NCBI GenBank assembly: GCA_024704765.1
Contig: JAKMXF010000111.1
Span: 248,001-312,000 of the forward strand
Source: Oopsacas minuta
Taxonomy: Eukaryota > Porifera > Hexactinellida > Lyssacinosida > Leucopsacidae
Reading direction: 5' to 3'
DNA: 64,000 nt
The translations under genes and the position numbers were made by a program. Shown here in pieces: positions 21,132 through 34,907 of this stretch (its first letter is position 1; each line of letters starts with the position of its first letter). The notes beneath the pieces were generated by a model. That model made no database searches, had not been told where the DNA came from, and worked only from the letters and a program-made list of their open reading frames with translations.

Positions 21132-24100
21132 TAGTAATAATACAAAGTGTCATTGATAACTAATTTTTTGTATTACAAGAAGAGTGTTACTATTCGCTTT
21201 CCGAACATATATTGAGCATCATTCCAATTGAACTGCAAAATTACCGGAATTGCTCCACAATTATGCTAATTGGGTCAAAAAGCATCGCTAAAAACTTCCA
21301 TGTGTCACATAATTCTATCCACCCTACTGAGCATGAACTGGTTTCTTTTCAGATCAATTTCTACAATTTTTATTTGGAGAATAAGACACTATGAACTGAC
21401 TGCTTTGTGCTGACACTCCTGTAGCTTTTGAAATCACCACAAAGTTCTTAGTGTTCCACATAAACTGTTTGTTTAAATATTATCTATTCTATCATTCACC
21501 ATTTTTGCAACCGACAATTTCCAAGTCAAATTGTATATGCGCCAATAATTATTAAAAGTGAATTACTAAAGTATAATATGATCAAAATTGAGCTAAGCGT
21601 TTTGTAAAAGTTTTTTATGATTTTTGCAATTTTCTGGAAGAAATATTCTGACAAGATAATTTTGACGCGTAATCAAATTATTTTTCGGCAATTCACAGTA
21701 GATTTTAGTTACATGTATTGATTTATTTAGTCAGAAGTGCCTTTCTTCGATATTCTATGTAAATTTCCTAGATATAGTGGTAATGTGATATCATTATTGG
21801 AAATATTAATAATTACAGCCCGTCAAATATGCATGTTCTACCTTATTTGATGGCAAAGAAATTTCAATTCCAATGACTAAAATGCCTTTCTTCAATCTTA
21901 AAACACATATTGATCTATCTACCCACGTAGTAGCAGCAAAAGGCAACTTTTGATATACATTGTGGTAAATCTTGAATTTGATATATCTTGCAGCAAATTT
22001 GATATACTTTGTGGTAAAATTTGATAACTGTTATGGTAAAATTGAATATGATGCCATCTTCAAGACAGATGTACTATTCTGAGAAATACTGCAATTAGAA
22101 TCTAAATGTTCCCATACACTCCTGCTATAGATTTTCATTATACTTGTAAGTAACAGTAGATCAGTAAATATTCAGGTGAGGGATAATTCAGTATGATTAT
22201 AAATCTACAATTCTCTCAGCAATTGGGCGATTTAAGCGATAATTCGAGTGAATACGGTATTTGTTAAGATTTTTTTAAATGATTGAAAAGGCAGCGTGGT
22301 AAATTGTGTCCAGTTCTCTGAGCCGTCCGGTTGAACATGGGAACTCGGGCAGTCACATGACATTAAAAATATTATTCATATTTAGTTGTGGAGAACTGGA
22401 AATTGAACTTCAAAACACATTTTGGTTGAGCATGCTGTAAGAAGTTAGATTGTATACAACAAAATATTCATTGGACGAACATTAAGCGTGAGGCCAGGAT
22501 TAGTCCGGGTAAACTCAGGCATATCTCTTGACCGCTCGGACATTTCCTAGTGCTCGGGTGGTTTACGACGCTTATGATGACAACCATGAAAAGGTCACTT
22601 TCATTTGCTTACTTAATGGCCCTCATTAAAACAAAACTGCATTCACCTTAGAAATTTGAGCCAATTGATCTACGTTATCTATCTGGTAGGTTATCAATTT
22701 TCATTGGCATCAGTGTTTTAGTATGACCCCAATTATAACTAGCATGTTTGTTATAAAGTACAACCCCGTAGTCTCAAACAATTTTCCAAGAATGCGATAT
22801 GAGCATAACTATAGGCCAGTAAATACTGCCAGTAATGTGAGGGCATCAAGATGATATGTATAATCTACAAAAGCTACAACAATCAAGGCTTTTTACATCT
22901 ATATATGGTAAACTCATCTTTAAATGAAACTGCATTAATTATACTTGAACGATGAAAATCTATCAGAATTATTTGTCAAAGTAATTGGCATTATAAATGT
23001 AGTTTTCGAATTCTAATAGTACAATAATATTACTTACCATATATGTTATGTCGATTTTGTCAAATGTTGATTTTCTAAAATAGATATATGACATGTCTAC
23101 TAGTACAAGTGCTCTTGATGTCAAAATGTACTACTTGCGGATTGAGTCGTTTTTTTGCCGAATTGATATTGCTGTTAATCGATGCTCATGTGTGTTTTAG
23201 TACTATTTGGTGGGCTGTAGTGAAGTAATCTACTTTGGATTAGTGTTAGCCTGTTAGGGTTCCCCCCGGTGTTGTCTAGATGTCCGACTACCTCCTGGTA
23301 GTTGGATTATGTCTTGGGATAGAATATCTTCTTGCTGATTTTTAATTTTGATAGGATTAGTTAAGAATATTGCTTATAATTGATGTCGGCCATGATTGTT
23401 CCACCTCGGGCCAGTTATGGCCAGGCCGAACCATTTATGGCGCTACAGGCAGGGACGCAGGGTTGCCGTGGGAATGGGATAGGAACGGGGAATTGAAATT
23501 TCTTTCTCACGGCAACTGTGGCTACAGGCCCTACATATCCCTTAGAACCGGGTATCTCAACCAATCGTCATGTTACCTAACTTGCTAACACAGATTTTGT
23601 ACGTTAATTTGGTCAATTTCACCCAAATGACCCAACTTGAACAAACCAGTCAACTTGGTTGTGCTCATAATACAAAATTTTAAACAATATGTGGCCATTG
23701 CCATTGGCGAAACTGAGTTCATAACTCAGGGTGGGCAAAGATGATGTGAGGCCCACCCGCCCTATACTTTTTGCATTATGGATAGCCGCAATTTTATATT
23801 AATCGCATTTAATGCTTCTATGAATAGATTTTAAGGCGCCAAATAGTATATTAAAACGAAACCTGGTTTCGACTGAGTGGCCAGGTTTGCTGTTTCTTTG
23901 ATAAGCTGCTGACGAGGGTTTTTCTGAGACATGTAGCCTATTTTTAGCTTATTCGTTCATTTCTGTGATATCTTAATTTACCTCAAGAAAGACAAATTTA
24001 TTTCTTCCTATTTTAATATAGGCAGAACTACTCTATTTTAAATCAAGCAATATCAAGAATATTTCTAGAAATAATCACCCTTGGTGACGTCCACTTGGCT

Positions 24101-25826
24101 TCGAATTGGATTCTTAATTTCAAATACAGTTTATTTCGCGTAGTTATATTGCCAGCACAGTCCTACACTGGATATGCAAACTTTCAAGCTGACAATTTCC
24201 CAAGTTAGTAGATCCCCAGCATCTTTTATTAAAGTTTTCGGATATTATTATCGTTAATTTACCATAATAAGATACATTTGCTATCACTTATAGTCTTATA
24301 AGAACCCCCTTTGGAGTAGCGAAATATGTTCTTATACCAGGTTTGAATTATACAGAGTATATAAGAACCATTTTCCAGAGGATGATTCGTACATTCGATA
24401 CTGAATATACAAGTATTTATGGGGTCACATATTACATCAGTTAGTTCTTATATTCAATACCGATTGTAATCAATAGTCAAATCGATGGACTAGTTTGCAG
24501 GAACCTTAAAAGAAATTGATAATAACCACCTGGATATATACCGTAGTACTTTTGTTAACGATAATTGTATTTGAAGAATTAACATTAGTATATATCTACG
24601 TAATAAGTGTTACACATTTGTGATAGCGCCTAAAATTGTAAGAAGAACAAAGATTCACTATTCTCACCCAATTATGGTTAAGTAATTAATTATACGAGTT
24701 TTGCTAAAAATGTGCAAATTGTCCTTGTTTTTATATGTTAACATCTCTGTAATTACTCTAGACTTAGGTTAGCATATTGATTGGTAATAATGGATTAACT
24801 TTTACTTATTTTTAGTGTAATGTTTGTTTCAATAATAAATGAAGTCGACTCAGATTATTGAATAATTAGCAAATATTTAATTAATAACTGGAAATAGCAT
24901 CGATTTCCTAAACCACACTAAATTACATCAAATGGAAGATGGTATTATGGTTATAGGGCCAGATGGGCAAATCTTATCCAATTCCATATGGAATACGGAT
25001 ATCAAAATAAAATCTATGAAAATCCATAAATTTCATGGATCTGATGGATTCCTTTGGAGAATCCATGGATTAATAGGTCATGGATCACTGATGGGCCACT
25101 CTGCTTTTGCATATTGAATTTCACGCCTAGGGTAACTTGTCTTATCATGATCCATTTGATTAGGCTAGTTCTGGCCTTCACCAGAATTAGTTTGAGTTGC
25201 GGAAATTTTCTGACCGCCTTTATATGCTACCACATTCTATTTAATCTAGTTAAGTTTTGTAACCATGGATAATAGCTCTTAATAGAATTATTCACAGTTT
25301 CAAATCAGAAATAAAGCTTGGAATTATACTTGGCATATTTCCCAACAGTGAATGTCTTGTTGCAAGGTTGCCATAGGAATTGCTATCTGGGAATGGGATT
25401 GGTTTTTCACCTATGGGAATCCGCGTCAGAAATTATATAGCAGTGTTTCGCAGTGATGTTATTATCGATCTATATCGGTTGTTTGTTCATATTACAGTGG
25501 AACCTGCGTACCATATTTCCCTCAGTAATTTTCCCCTGGATTGCTGGAGATGCTAGCAATCTCTGTAGTAGTAGTGACGGTGCTTGCAACCCCTATAGTC
25601 TCACATCATTCCCAAGAGGAAATGATAGTTACACATCTGCTCACTTATCAACCAGAGCCTATGATCTAGATTTCAACGTTGAAATTCTAATAATACTTTC
25701 TCCCATAAACTTAAACATACAATCTCAATATTATTTAATTATCATGATTTGAATTACTACTACATTGATAAATGAAAAATGAGTCTAACACTAAATTACA
25801 AAATGAAAACTAACTATGGGAATAAT

Positions 25827-28517
25827 CTATACTTGAGTTTGATAAGTATATCTACGACTACAGCCATGTAGAAGTTTCTCTTTCAAAGTATTATATTGCT
25901 TCCAAAAAATATTTGTAATCTTTTGTTTAGTACGAGTTATGAGATTATTCGGTCTATTAAGGAAGCGAATAGACAAATAAGCTAATAGACGAAATAATAC
26001 AATTGTAAGCAATAACAATAGAATGTTCAACCAAAGAGGAAAATCTATTGTAATATCACCTCGCGCTAGAACATCTAATCCAGTGATATTAGTGACTAAT
26101 CCTTGATTGCAGTCCGCGAAAAGAGAATTATTATTCGGCCTACATTGTATGATCATATTCTCTGTGAAAATTAACTGCAACGATGCATCAAATCCATAAT
26201 TAACTGGAGAAATGTATGTTAACCAATTTAACCAATCTGGAAAATTTCTTGAATAAAATCCACCGAATAACATCCAAGCCAGTACTAACACCGGCATATA
26301 TAAAATAGAAATGCTGGTATCAATAAAATATGCCCCAAAAAATGACCCAACACTACTACCAGTAGTTACCAATAGTAACAGCACTAACCACAATGCAAAG
26401 TACAAACCTAAATCCTCTGGTAACCAAGCAACTCCAGATAACCAATAACAAATGTTGAAGAACAAACTAGGCAAGAAGAATTGTATGGGTAATTCTGCTA
26501 AACTTTTCGCTACATAGTACGCTGATATATGGTAAAGTCCCGAGGCCCTCTCCTTGTCCACAACATTCCTTTCTGCCGCGAATGTAATCAGGTTACTGAA
26601 TGCAGACATGAAAAGTACATAAATGAAAAGAAAGAATAATATCCCATATCGATCATTAACATTCGCTTCAGTATGTGGCATTCGAAAATAAGTCACACCC
26701 AATATAAACCCAATTGCTATCATAGTAGATATCATATGGGTGCTAACGATAAGTGTTTTGGAGTTTTTGAATGTTCTCCACAAAATTGCTGCAAATTGTA
26801 CAAACCATGAATTCGGATAATGTGTGCGATGACATAAATTGAATTTGTGCGTAGCTGACATATGCTTGACAGGTTGATTTGAATCAAAAACATCACTGAA
26901 ACCGTTACGAACAATGCTTCCATTCAAATTAACTGGATTTTGCCTTTCTCCCCATAATTTCATAAGTTTAGAACTACTAGCTTCTTCTACACTTTTGTTC
27001 ATTAGATGATCAGCTGGGTTATAATATGCAGGACATGGTAGACCACAATTAGCAAGATACCCAACCAAACCATTAATAGGACCACTGTATACTGTACGAC
27101 CGAGACTGAGAGCTAGTAACGAATCGAAAGAATTGAAAAGTTCAGAGCTTGGCTGGTGAATTGATGCTACAATAGATATGCCTCTCTTAGTACACAGATT
27201 ACGTAATTGTTTTATCATAGTAAATGCGTACGTACTATCCAAACCGGATGTAGGTTCATCAAGCAGCAAGATACTTGGTTCAGCCAGCATTTCGCATGCG
27301 ATATTCGCGCGCTTTTTCTCACCACCACTTAATCCACGTCCTCCTGGACCTCCCATGATAGTATTGCAGCACACTTCTAGCCCAAGAGCTTTTATGAGTT
27401 CATCTACTCGTGCTTTCCTATCTTTGAAGGAAATTTTGCGTTCCATCTTTACTATCGCCATGAAGATCAATGTCTCTTTTAGCGTGAGGTTAGCAAGGAA
27501 ACTGTCTTCTTGCAAAACGTAACCTTTGAAAATTAAGTATATAAAATTTCATTCTACTAAGTATAGTCGAAATCGTTTTTCTTACTTTATTTTCCATGCT
27601 CAGATTGTAATAAATATTGGATTTACATACATTTCCCATCGGTTTTTATTATTTTATTTCAGTGCAAAAAATAGTAAGAAAAACCCGTTTCTACTGTATT
27701 TTGGTCAGAATTTTGGTGACCCTGGTCTAGTATGATGTTTCAATGCTGAACGATCTTACTTAATTGTCAACTTTTGTGAAAATCTATCCGTGAGATTTCC
27801 TTAAGAACACTAGAGTTTCGCAAGTTTTTGAAATGCAATGGCTGGCTAATAAGAATTTTACCCGCCATAATAGCGTATTAGTGTTAATTTCGATACGAAT
27901 CACTGAATATCTTCATAATCCCAAGAGAAGTATAAAGTGAGAGGTAAAAATGAAAGTGAGATTGTGTTCAAATCCGTGAGTCTTACTTTGGATCCGTGCG
28001 ACTTGACAACTATGACATTATATTTCATTGGTATTGGGTTGTTTGGAAAAGCGAGGTTCCTAAGCATAAGCGCAAACTATGAATTTTATAAATCTCACGG
28101 TCTCAGCATTCATCTTTATTTCGTGGGTGGTTAAAGCCCCCTGAATGAATATGAGTTTGCGCTCATGAGTTATGACAGTAAGTGCGGTTTGATTTTATAA
28201 TGACACCATTTACAACATGAAACATATTGAAATGTAAACGATACCTAACTGAAAGGATAAATGAGTATACCAATGTGTTTCTGCAGTTGTTTGGTTGCTC
28301 TCTGTCCTTCTATGTTAATCCATCCGTAGACATTTCCTGCATTACCCGCCAGCGTATTGAGCAGTGTAGTCTTTCCACTTCCACTGGGTCCCATCACCGC
28401 TAACATTTCTCCTCTACGAACAGAGCCCTGAACATTGTGAAGAACCTTTTTGAATTGAGACTGATGTGCATCGAATACTTCCACACTGAGCGAATACTCA
28501 AGAGCAAATTCTCCCAT
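25827..28517 (-). CDS. ABCG (White-type) half transporter
   Basis: Two exons, 28271-28517 and 25827-27523, join in frame (a G|GT codon at the border) across a 747-nt intron to give 647 residues, the usual ABCG half-transporter length. The nucleotide-binding domain comes first. Walker A is GPSGSGKTT (about residues 43-51), the signature is LSGGEKKR (147-154), Walker B is ILLLDEP (167-173), and the H-loop histidine is about residue 205 in SIHQPS. A six-helix membrane domain follows from about residue 330, with [14 protein letters not shown] and a large loop before the last helix. Such proteins work as dimers in the plasma or internal membranes and export lipids, pigment precursors or xenobiotics; the substrate cannot be told here. 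The intron carries a MITE at 27564-27696. The ATG at 28517 is the only start that includes the whole nucleotide-binding domain. Confidence 0.92.
27564..27696. mobile_element. 133-bp MITE in ABCG intron
   Basis: Inverted ends TAGTCGAAATCG...TTTTTCTTACT and, on the other strand, CAGTAGAAACGGG...TTTTTCTTACT enclose an A+T-rich core. TA flanks both ends (27562-27563 and 27697-27698), fitting a Tc1/mariner or pogo-type insertion. The end sequence resembles the 7431-7520 element. Confidence 0.7.
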
Positions 28518-29169
28518 AATACAATGATTAGAATTACAAGTATAATTGCCTAACTTAAGTTGATTTGAAATTTATCAAAGACGATTTGAATGTATTCTAT
28601 CATCTTCCAATAATTATTATTTATACATATACAAGAAATGATTTGTCAAAATATTTGAAGGTGCGATTTTGAAATTTTCTAAAGGCATTGTTCTTGTTGA
28701 TCACACTTATACAATAATTCTAATTTTAATTTTACTAAATCATCATATATCTCACAATTTGATATACTATTTTTAGAATTCATAATCATCTAATTCAAGC
28801 ATATATTATTATGGGTGCACTGTTGTGTGGCAGAATTACTACCTCAATTACTGGGACCATGGATAGTCATAACCCGTGGTAGAATTACTACCTACAGTTT
28901 TATGACTTCTCTAATTGAATAAGCAATCACACGAAACCTAGTTCTGATTACACCTTCACGTTTAGGTTTATATTTATACCTATAAACTCAAATATTGAAG
29001 TATTTTCCTGATTGAATTAGTCTTGCATGAATATGGGGCTGTTCAAATGTGAATCACCGTACAGAATTGGTCCACCAGCATTCCCAGATGATGGTCCAAC
29101 ATACTCTCCACCACAATCAGATTGGCTCAGATCTAAGTGTAAGCACCTTGGAATAGAGTCTATTTCCAC
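28518..29169. other. Spacer; possible truncated plus-strand exon
   Basis: Contains one member of a dispersed repeat pair (28816-28965). A plus-strand frame from the ATG at 29027 has protein-like sequence (IGPPAFPDDGPTYSPPQSD) and reaches a possible donor (AAGT|GTAAGC, about 29139). No following exon was found, and the large inverted repeat begins about 30 bp further on. It may be the first exon of a gene cut off by the rearrangement, but the evidence is thin. Confidence 0.3.
28816..28965. repeat. Dispersed 150-bp repeat, copy 1
   Basis: Closely matches the reverse complement of 35333-35486. Each copy contains two direct GTGG(C/T)AGAATTACTACCT words. Probably a MITE. Confidence 0.75.
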
Positions 29170-31830
29170 CTTAATGCATATTGAATACTCATTAAATACT
29201 TTTCTCCATTGATTATATATGTATTACTCATGTATCTTGAAATTCAAAACATCTGATTGCCGGCATATAGATCATCGTATCTTGAAATAAGGTAATAGAA
29301 AAGCAGTTACATTGAATCTATTTAGAATAGATTGGTACTGCCCTAAAAGGATCGTCAATAAGCCTCCAAATATTGTAAAATCGTCTGTGAAAATATTCAA
29401 AAAGAAAGGTGCTATGCCCCTCAGCAATCGTTTTTAACCAATAACTATCCTCATTGGCGCCTAATTTTAGGAAACAAATCAAACCTGAGGAGGTCCACCA
29501 TGCGAAATTGCTGCTACATTTATGTAAATCTAACATAAATACAGTCTCCCGTCTCTAAACCTGGGAGATCCAGAGTACAGACCGCCAGGGGCCCAAACTT
29601 GTCGCCAATGTCTATGCTCATATATTATTAGGATTTTACTAGCTTAAATATTATATTTTAGCTTCCAAGCCACTGATCGACAAGTACACGTGGTACAGGT
29701 TCCTAACGCTCCTCCATAGTGAATTTCTCACGCCAAAATCAGGCTAGAAATTCTCGCTTTCAATAATACATTTTCACATATTAAACGCCAAAATGAGCGT
29801 TATGCTCTCTTTGATAAATCTCTGTATTTTACTAATTTCTCTACAGGTATAATCTGCAGGATGTAAGACAGAACTGAAATTTTGCATAATTTTTAAACTT
29901 GCTATCATTAGACCAATTATTTTCAACTCACTTCCTCTGAAAGATCCTTCCAATAGTGAAATATATTGTTATTTGTTGCTGGGACATTGATAAATTTCAC
30001 ATTCCACCAAAGACCCATTCTAAGCCTGTGCACTACGTTGAACTCAAAGAGAGATGAGGCCCCGTGAAGTTGGCATACTATGAGAGGTATTCTCTACCTT
30101 TCGTTGCAGCTAATGTATTGACAGTCTTGCCCTATACGAAGAAAGTTGGACCCTAGGCTAGCTGACCTTCTTCAGAGTCAAATGCGATAGATGTCATGAA
30201 GAGCATGCAAGCTTTCCACAATACATGTGTCAACGTGCCATATAACCCAGGGATATGAATGAAGTTACGATGAGATCAGTAATGGCTGTGCATTCAATTT
30301 CCCAAAGTGAGTGTTCTAGGGGCAACTTCAATACATTTTAGTAATACGGATCCCTTTGCTTGACGTAAGCTACACAAGAATTCTACAATATTTGATATTC
30401 CTCTACCACTTCAAAGTATGCCATCTTAATCACTAGACATTGGATATTCCATTCTAGCAATTAAAATGTGATTCTACTTATAGAAACACTGGATTCCAAC
30501 ATAGAATGTAGGTAGAGGTTCAAAATGACGAAGTTAAACACATAATATGTTACTAAGGGAAATCTGATCGACAAAATCGTAACAATTATGTATTATCATC
30601 TAGTACAGTTATTAGTATAACTATAGGTCCAAATAACTAACAGAGATGGTTACCCTGAGTCTCAGGGTTTTTCACTGCTCTAAATGTAAATCTCAGTTTT
30701 CTGCTCCTTCATTGTACAATGTGATGCAGAGATGGCAAATTTCACGACTTTCTAGAAGAAATCCAACGGCTTGTTGAGACGTCAGGCCAGGTTGGCATCT
30801 ATGAAGTAACAATTGAATATTCACGTGTTCACAAAATTTCAGATGAATTAGTTGACAATTGACAGTAATATTATGTGTAAAGTTGAGCTCATATTTCACT
30901 GTTAAACTGAAACATTTTTAACTGTGATCCTGGTGCAAAAATCACATCTCAACTGCTAGAACGAACTATCCTAAGAAAATTTGAAGCAGTTTAGCCCAGT
31001 CCCATGTTATCGTCATTTCCTAGGATGTCCGCCGTTGTCCCGTCCCGTCCCGGTTTTAGCAACAACCTACAAGATATGTACAAATATTCTTCTATTGAGC
31101 AAATTGGTTGGAAGAAATAAGATTAGAACATTCCACTCATTTTGAATATTGTGGCCGGGGTAATTTATTCAACATTAGCTAGCAACTTGCATTTCTATGA
31201 GAATTTTATGACAAACTCAATGAATTTTGAAAATTGGCTATATGATATGCTATGGCGATATAGAAAGGACTGATATTGTTTCGTAAAATTTGGGCGGCCA
31301 AGGCCACAATTGCCGTCTCACTTCTTACTGCCATGCAATATAGATAAATGCTACACTGACCAAAACAACGCACGGAGGTAAGTCCTTATCTTAGTAGCAT
31401 AGTATCTAATGCAGTGCCGTAGCAAGCTGTTTTCTATTTATGAATTTGACCTTTGAAAAATATATTGAACCACCAAAAGTTGGTCCTGTTGATTAATACT
31501 ATTTCTATTAGCTGACTACATGTTGGTCGGGTTGAAATGTGACCAATCTGACTAATCTGACCCTATCCTACGGCCATAGAAGGTACAATTTTAATGCAAC
31601 CAACCAATGAATGATATTAATATATATATACAATAATTAAGAAATCGATGCGGGAACCAAATACAGATGAGTGGCTGGGGGGTTTTGATGGAAACAAAGT
31701 ATTTAATTGAAATGTCCAAATTCACATAACAAGATCCTAATGAGTCCTATCAAGAATACGAACTATGGTAGACTAAGAATATAAAAGTAGAACTAAGACA
31801 AACTGATAGCCAACTTTCACTCCAAAAGCT

Positions 31831-32142
31831 TTATTTGACTGATGTGATTGGTGACAATGAAATTGAACCGGAAATCCTGTAGCTGCGAATCTCCACCCCG
31901 CTTGCTACCAACTTCTCTGTGGTAGTAAAAGTACTTGCGGTGACCTCGAGCTTGGTGACAGGATCGACCGCGGTCCAGGTTCCCTGGTCAATATCGCGTT
32001 CATACTTGTGCTCCTCGCCAGGAAGCAAAATGTGATCTTCTATGGCCCCGCTTAGGAAAGTAAGCTTCACATTGGAGGGAATCGCCATGCTGTTAATCAA
32101 AATGACCGCTCTCACGTAATTTGGAGGAATTCCTTGAGCCAT
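31831..32142 (-). CDS. Small beta-rich protein of unknown family, copy A
   Basis: An intronless frame of 103 residues; the family is not recognised. It has no signal peptide, membrane span or cysteine, and alternating hydrophobic/polar stretches (VRAVILIN, VKLTFLS, SISLSPI) suggest a small beta sandwich. Codons often end in C or G, unlike the A/T-ending codons of neighbouring genes, which could reflect high expression. The poly(A) signal AATAAA overlaps the stop codon. Compared with copies B and C, residues up to the tyrosine-glutamate before patch 2 and those between patches 2 and 3 are identical even at DNA level. Three patches differ: a 2-residue shorter N-terminus (G for ETL), RDIDQGTWTA in place of GEFNKGGESL, and V-E-I-R-S-Y-R in place of I-E-I-L-R-Y-N. 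Confidence 0.65.
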   Translation of the reverse strand: MAQGIPPNYVRAVILINSMAIPSNVKLTFLSGAIEDHILLPGEEHKYERDIDQGTWTAVDPVTKLEVTASTFTTTEKLVASGVEIRSYRISGSISLSPITSVK

Positions 32143-34426
32143 CGAACTTCGTGAGAAATGAGCTGAAATTTAGAATCTAGATGAATTAAATAAAAGATGC
32201 GTGCATTAAAGTTTTATCGTTTATGGCGAATATTTCATGCAACACAGTAAATATGTTGCAGACAATTTTGTTGCCGTTTTTGTGAATAATGCGAATACAC
32301 TTCACTTATTTCAAAATACAGAATAAGCCACTTAGTCGGGACAGCTCGGGAGGACAGCTCCCGTTTAACCGATTTAAATTTTTAGTATAATAGTTAACTT
32401 CCATTCAGAAGACCGAGTAACGGATTAATTGGCTCCACTGTATTGGCTAAGTGGTACAGTCCAAAATATAGACATGTATGTGTATCTGAAAAATTCAAAA
32501 ATCAATAATTGGCGGGAATAGATAAATACGACACAAATTCGCAAAACTACTTCTAATCTTAACTCTGGTAAGTATACGATATAATTTACTTAGTATTGAA
32601 CAACATTAGACTGTTTTGAAAACTTGTCCTAATCTAAGCTATTTATAGTTAAGCTAAGAGATCACAACACGGACACGAACCATGTTTGCATTGAATTTTG
32701 AACACGACACAGGCTCTAATATATATTTATTGTGCACATGTACATACAGGAGATTCACACGTGTTTTATAAAGCCTTGTCAAAGGCAAGGGCATACAGAG
32801 AATCCAATAGGTGGTAGGGCCAACTTTACATTGACTAGATCATACAATAGAAGCTCCAAAAGTATGGCCTCCCGAAGTGGGTGTACAGAGGGGTGTGTTT
32901 GGAAACCAAAACCAATGAGCCTACCATAGTGGGGTTTAGGGTACACTGGAAACAATTTTCAATGAATTTGTAATACAAAAATACATATTGAGATTTCCAA
33001 GTGTTTGGTGTATTGGAAAATGCACAAACCCACGTGAGAAATGCTGTGGGAATTCCCAAAGAGATCTTGTGGGAGTGGGATGGGAATTTAAATTCAATTC
33101 CAACAGCACCCGTTTGATATAAGCAACAAACTTAATTAATAGCATTATTCTGTTACTAGGGTATTTTCAGGCCCCAAGTTGAATACCCTTTAGCCCTATT
33201 TTGAAATATTTAGCAAAAGTGTGAGAATATGATTAATCACATGATCAGTATGTGAATTTGTAATCTTTAGTTTCATACTTACCAACCATTTCTAACTATT
33301 TCCCTGAATATTAAATTCGAAATCCCTGAATTTTCAAATTTTCCCTGGATTTCTAAAAAATTTTATAAGCAAATAATATCAATTTTTACTATTTTATCAG
33401 AAAATTGCCCGAAAAATACAATATTTTCCTTGTATATCAAGTCAAATCCCGGGAAATCCAGGAATTCTGGAAGGTTGGCAAGCGTGAGTTTTGGAAAATC
33501 TCAAACCACGACTCTTAGTACCTATTTACTCCTAACAACGTTAAATCTAATCTCTAGCATGCTTTTGGATTTTAGAGAGAAAGTTGTGAAAATATGATTG
33601 ATCACAAAATGGTTGTGAATTAATCACTAATGACAATATTCATACCCTAGGTTTAAATCTCGGGCCAAGATGTATATACGTAATTATCAATTTTCTTGAT
33701 AATCTGACTGCTATATTTCGCACTGTCCCGCGGACTAACGGACGTACGTACGTCGCATATCGTCGTTGCCATTAGGGCACATTGATATCGTAGAATATAC
33801 TACTATGATTAATCAATTAGTGATAGTTATCTGCAGCAGGTAACAGTCTTGATATTGAATAATTTTCCGAATTTATATATTGTAGGGCCGTGCAAGTAAT
33901 GTAAACTGATGCTCATTAGGTCTGGGCAGATACATGTCGATCACTTTGTCTGGAGCTATAGTACCAAATTGGCTAAATATTTTAGTTATGAATGGAAATT
34001 GGATAGTCTCACTTTTAGTCACAAATCTAAATTTGATTTCTACACTAATCATAACCGCGGTGAACCTGTTCTGTTGTTATAAACTAAGTTTAACCATTTC
34101 TCTTAATTCTGTTGACCAACCCATTCTGATTATCGTTCAAAAAACACGTTTTGCATTTACCTATTTTATGCCTCTAAGCAAAACTTTGAGCTATAAGGTG
34201 ATATGTTATAGGATTGCATTACCGAAATACAAAGCTTCAATAACCTGTTATTGCGAGTTACGTATATGAGGAATTTACTGAAGTAGACATCAATTAACAG
34301 AATGTGCAGTTCATGTAATTAAATAATAGGACAGGTTGTGTTGATTAAAATCTGCTTGATCTGTGATGTCCCTCTAGTCAGTATTTTATATTGCAGAGCC
34401 ATCCTTCGTAACACAATGTAGTAATC

Positions 34427-34907
34427 TCATAAACATTTCCTATGTATTATCGTTGGATCATTTTCATCATACTCGTCTTTCGTTACCCACGTTTTGCTGA
34501 ATGTTGTGAGAAGCTAGATTAGTTCTTCCTATCCATGTGAGTAACTTTCTCTATACTGAAGCTATGATCTTGTTCGCTAGAGGAGAGAGGAGAGAGATTT
34601 CCTGGAGTGAACTTACCTCCTGATAGCACAATGTTACCAACAATTCGTTACCTAGACAAATAACCTTACCATCAGGCAACTTGTAGCTATTTGTTAGTGT
34701 ATCTATATCTGTTGTTGATGATTTCATGAGTAACTCGTGTCGATAGTTGGGTGAAACATACGAGAGTTCCTCCTTGATAGGACGTAACTGTTTCTATCTT
34801 TGTTGTCTTGGTCGGAGTGTTGGTTGTATTTAGAGAGACACTTTGTTTCCACTTATATCTAATCTATTTATAGCGTGTGGGAGGGCATATCCTTAGATTG
34901 GAACCCT
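34427..34907 (-). pseudogene. Actin processed pseudogene, copy A (C-terminal part)
   Basis: The minus strand carries the same decayed actin sequence as 39172-40037, from the segment equivalent to actin T-V-P-I to the stop. It ends with a DEYDEND...IIHRKC tail. It shares with copy C an internal deletion of about 40 codons just before V-L-S-G-G. Truncated at its 5' side by the edge of the duplicated arm. Confidence 0.8.

Larger units (their letters stand above)
16246..25826. other. 9.6 kb with no recognisable gene
   Basis: Long A+T-rich intergenic DNA. It holds a 20-bp tandem repeat (18610-18685), a GT microsatellite (20641-20694) and a Tc1-type MITE (20884-21131). A GGTTGCCGTGGGAATGGGAT-type repeat occurs near 23460-23520 with relatives near 25360-25430, 33030-33110 and 55000-55050. 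Reiterated ATGGATC/GGATTC words are at about 25015-25090. Open frames at 23370-23588, 24932-25272 and 25453-25752 lie on such repeats and are not believable genes. Confidence 0.5.
29170..34907. repeat. Left arm (copy A) of large inverted duplication
   Basis: This 5.7-kb arm is the reverse complement of 39562-44926 with only scattered differences. Its inner part (31133-34643) is also repeated in the same orientation as copy B (35745-38897). Copy A alone has about 355 extra bases at roughly 33240-33600, bounded by near-identical AATATGATTAATCACA words. That is best explained by a deletion between these short repeats in the ancestor of B and C. The outer part (29170-31130) is shared with copy C only. 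Confidence 0.9.

Noticed and set aside
25453-25752. 99-codon plus-strand frame before the ABCG 3' end
   Set aside because: It starts in a transposon-like TTACAGTGGAACC segment and has no splice context or family resemblance.
29318-30899. Short frames of 68-72 codons present in both duplication arms (counterparts at 43197-43403 and 44560-44778)
   Set aside because: The arms are nearly identical, so shared openness is uninformative; no family or start context supports coding.
33934-34269. 111-codon open frame present in all three cassette copies (also 38185-38520 and, on the minus strand, 40183-40530)
   Set aside because: The copies are too recent for conservation to mean selection, the composition is that of A+T-rich non-coding DNA, and the frame end differs in copy C. 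An antisense 66-codon frame is equally open.
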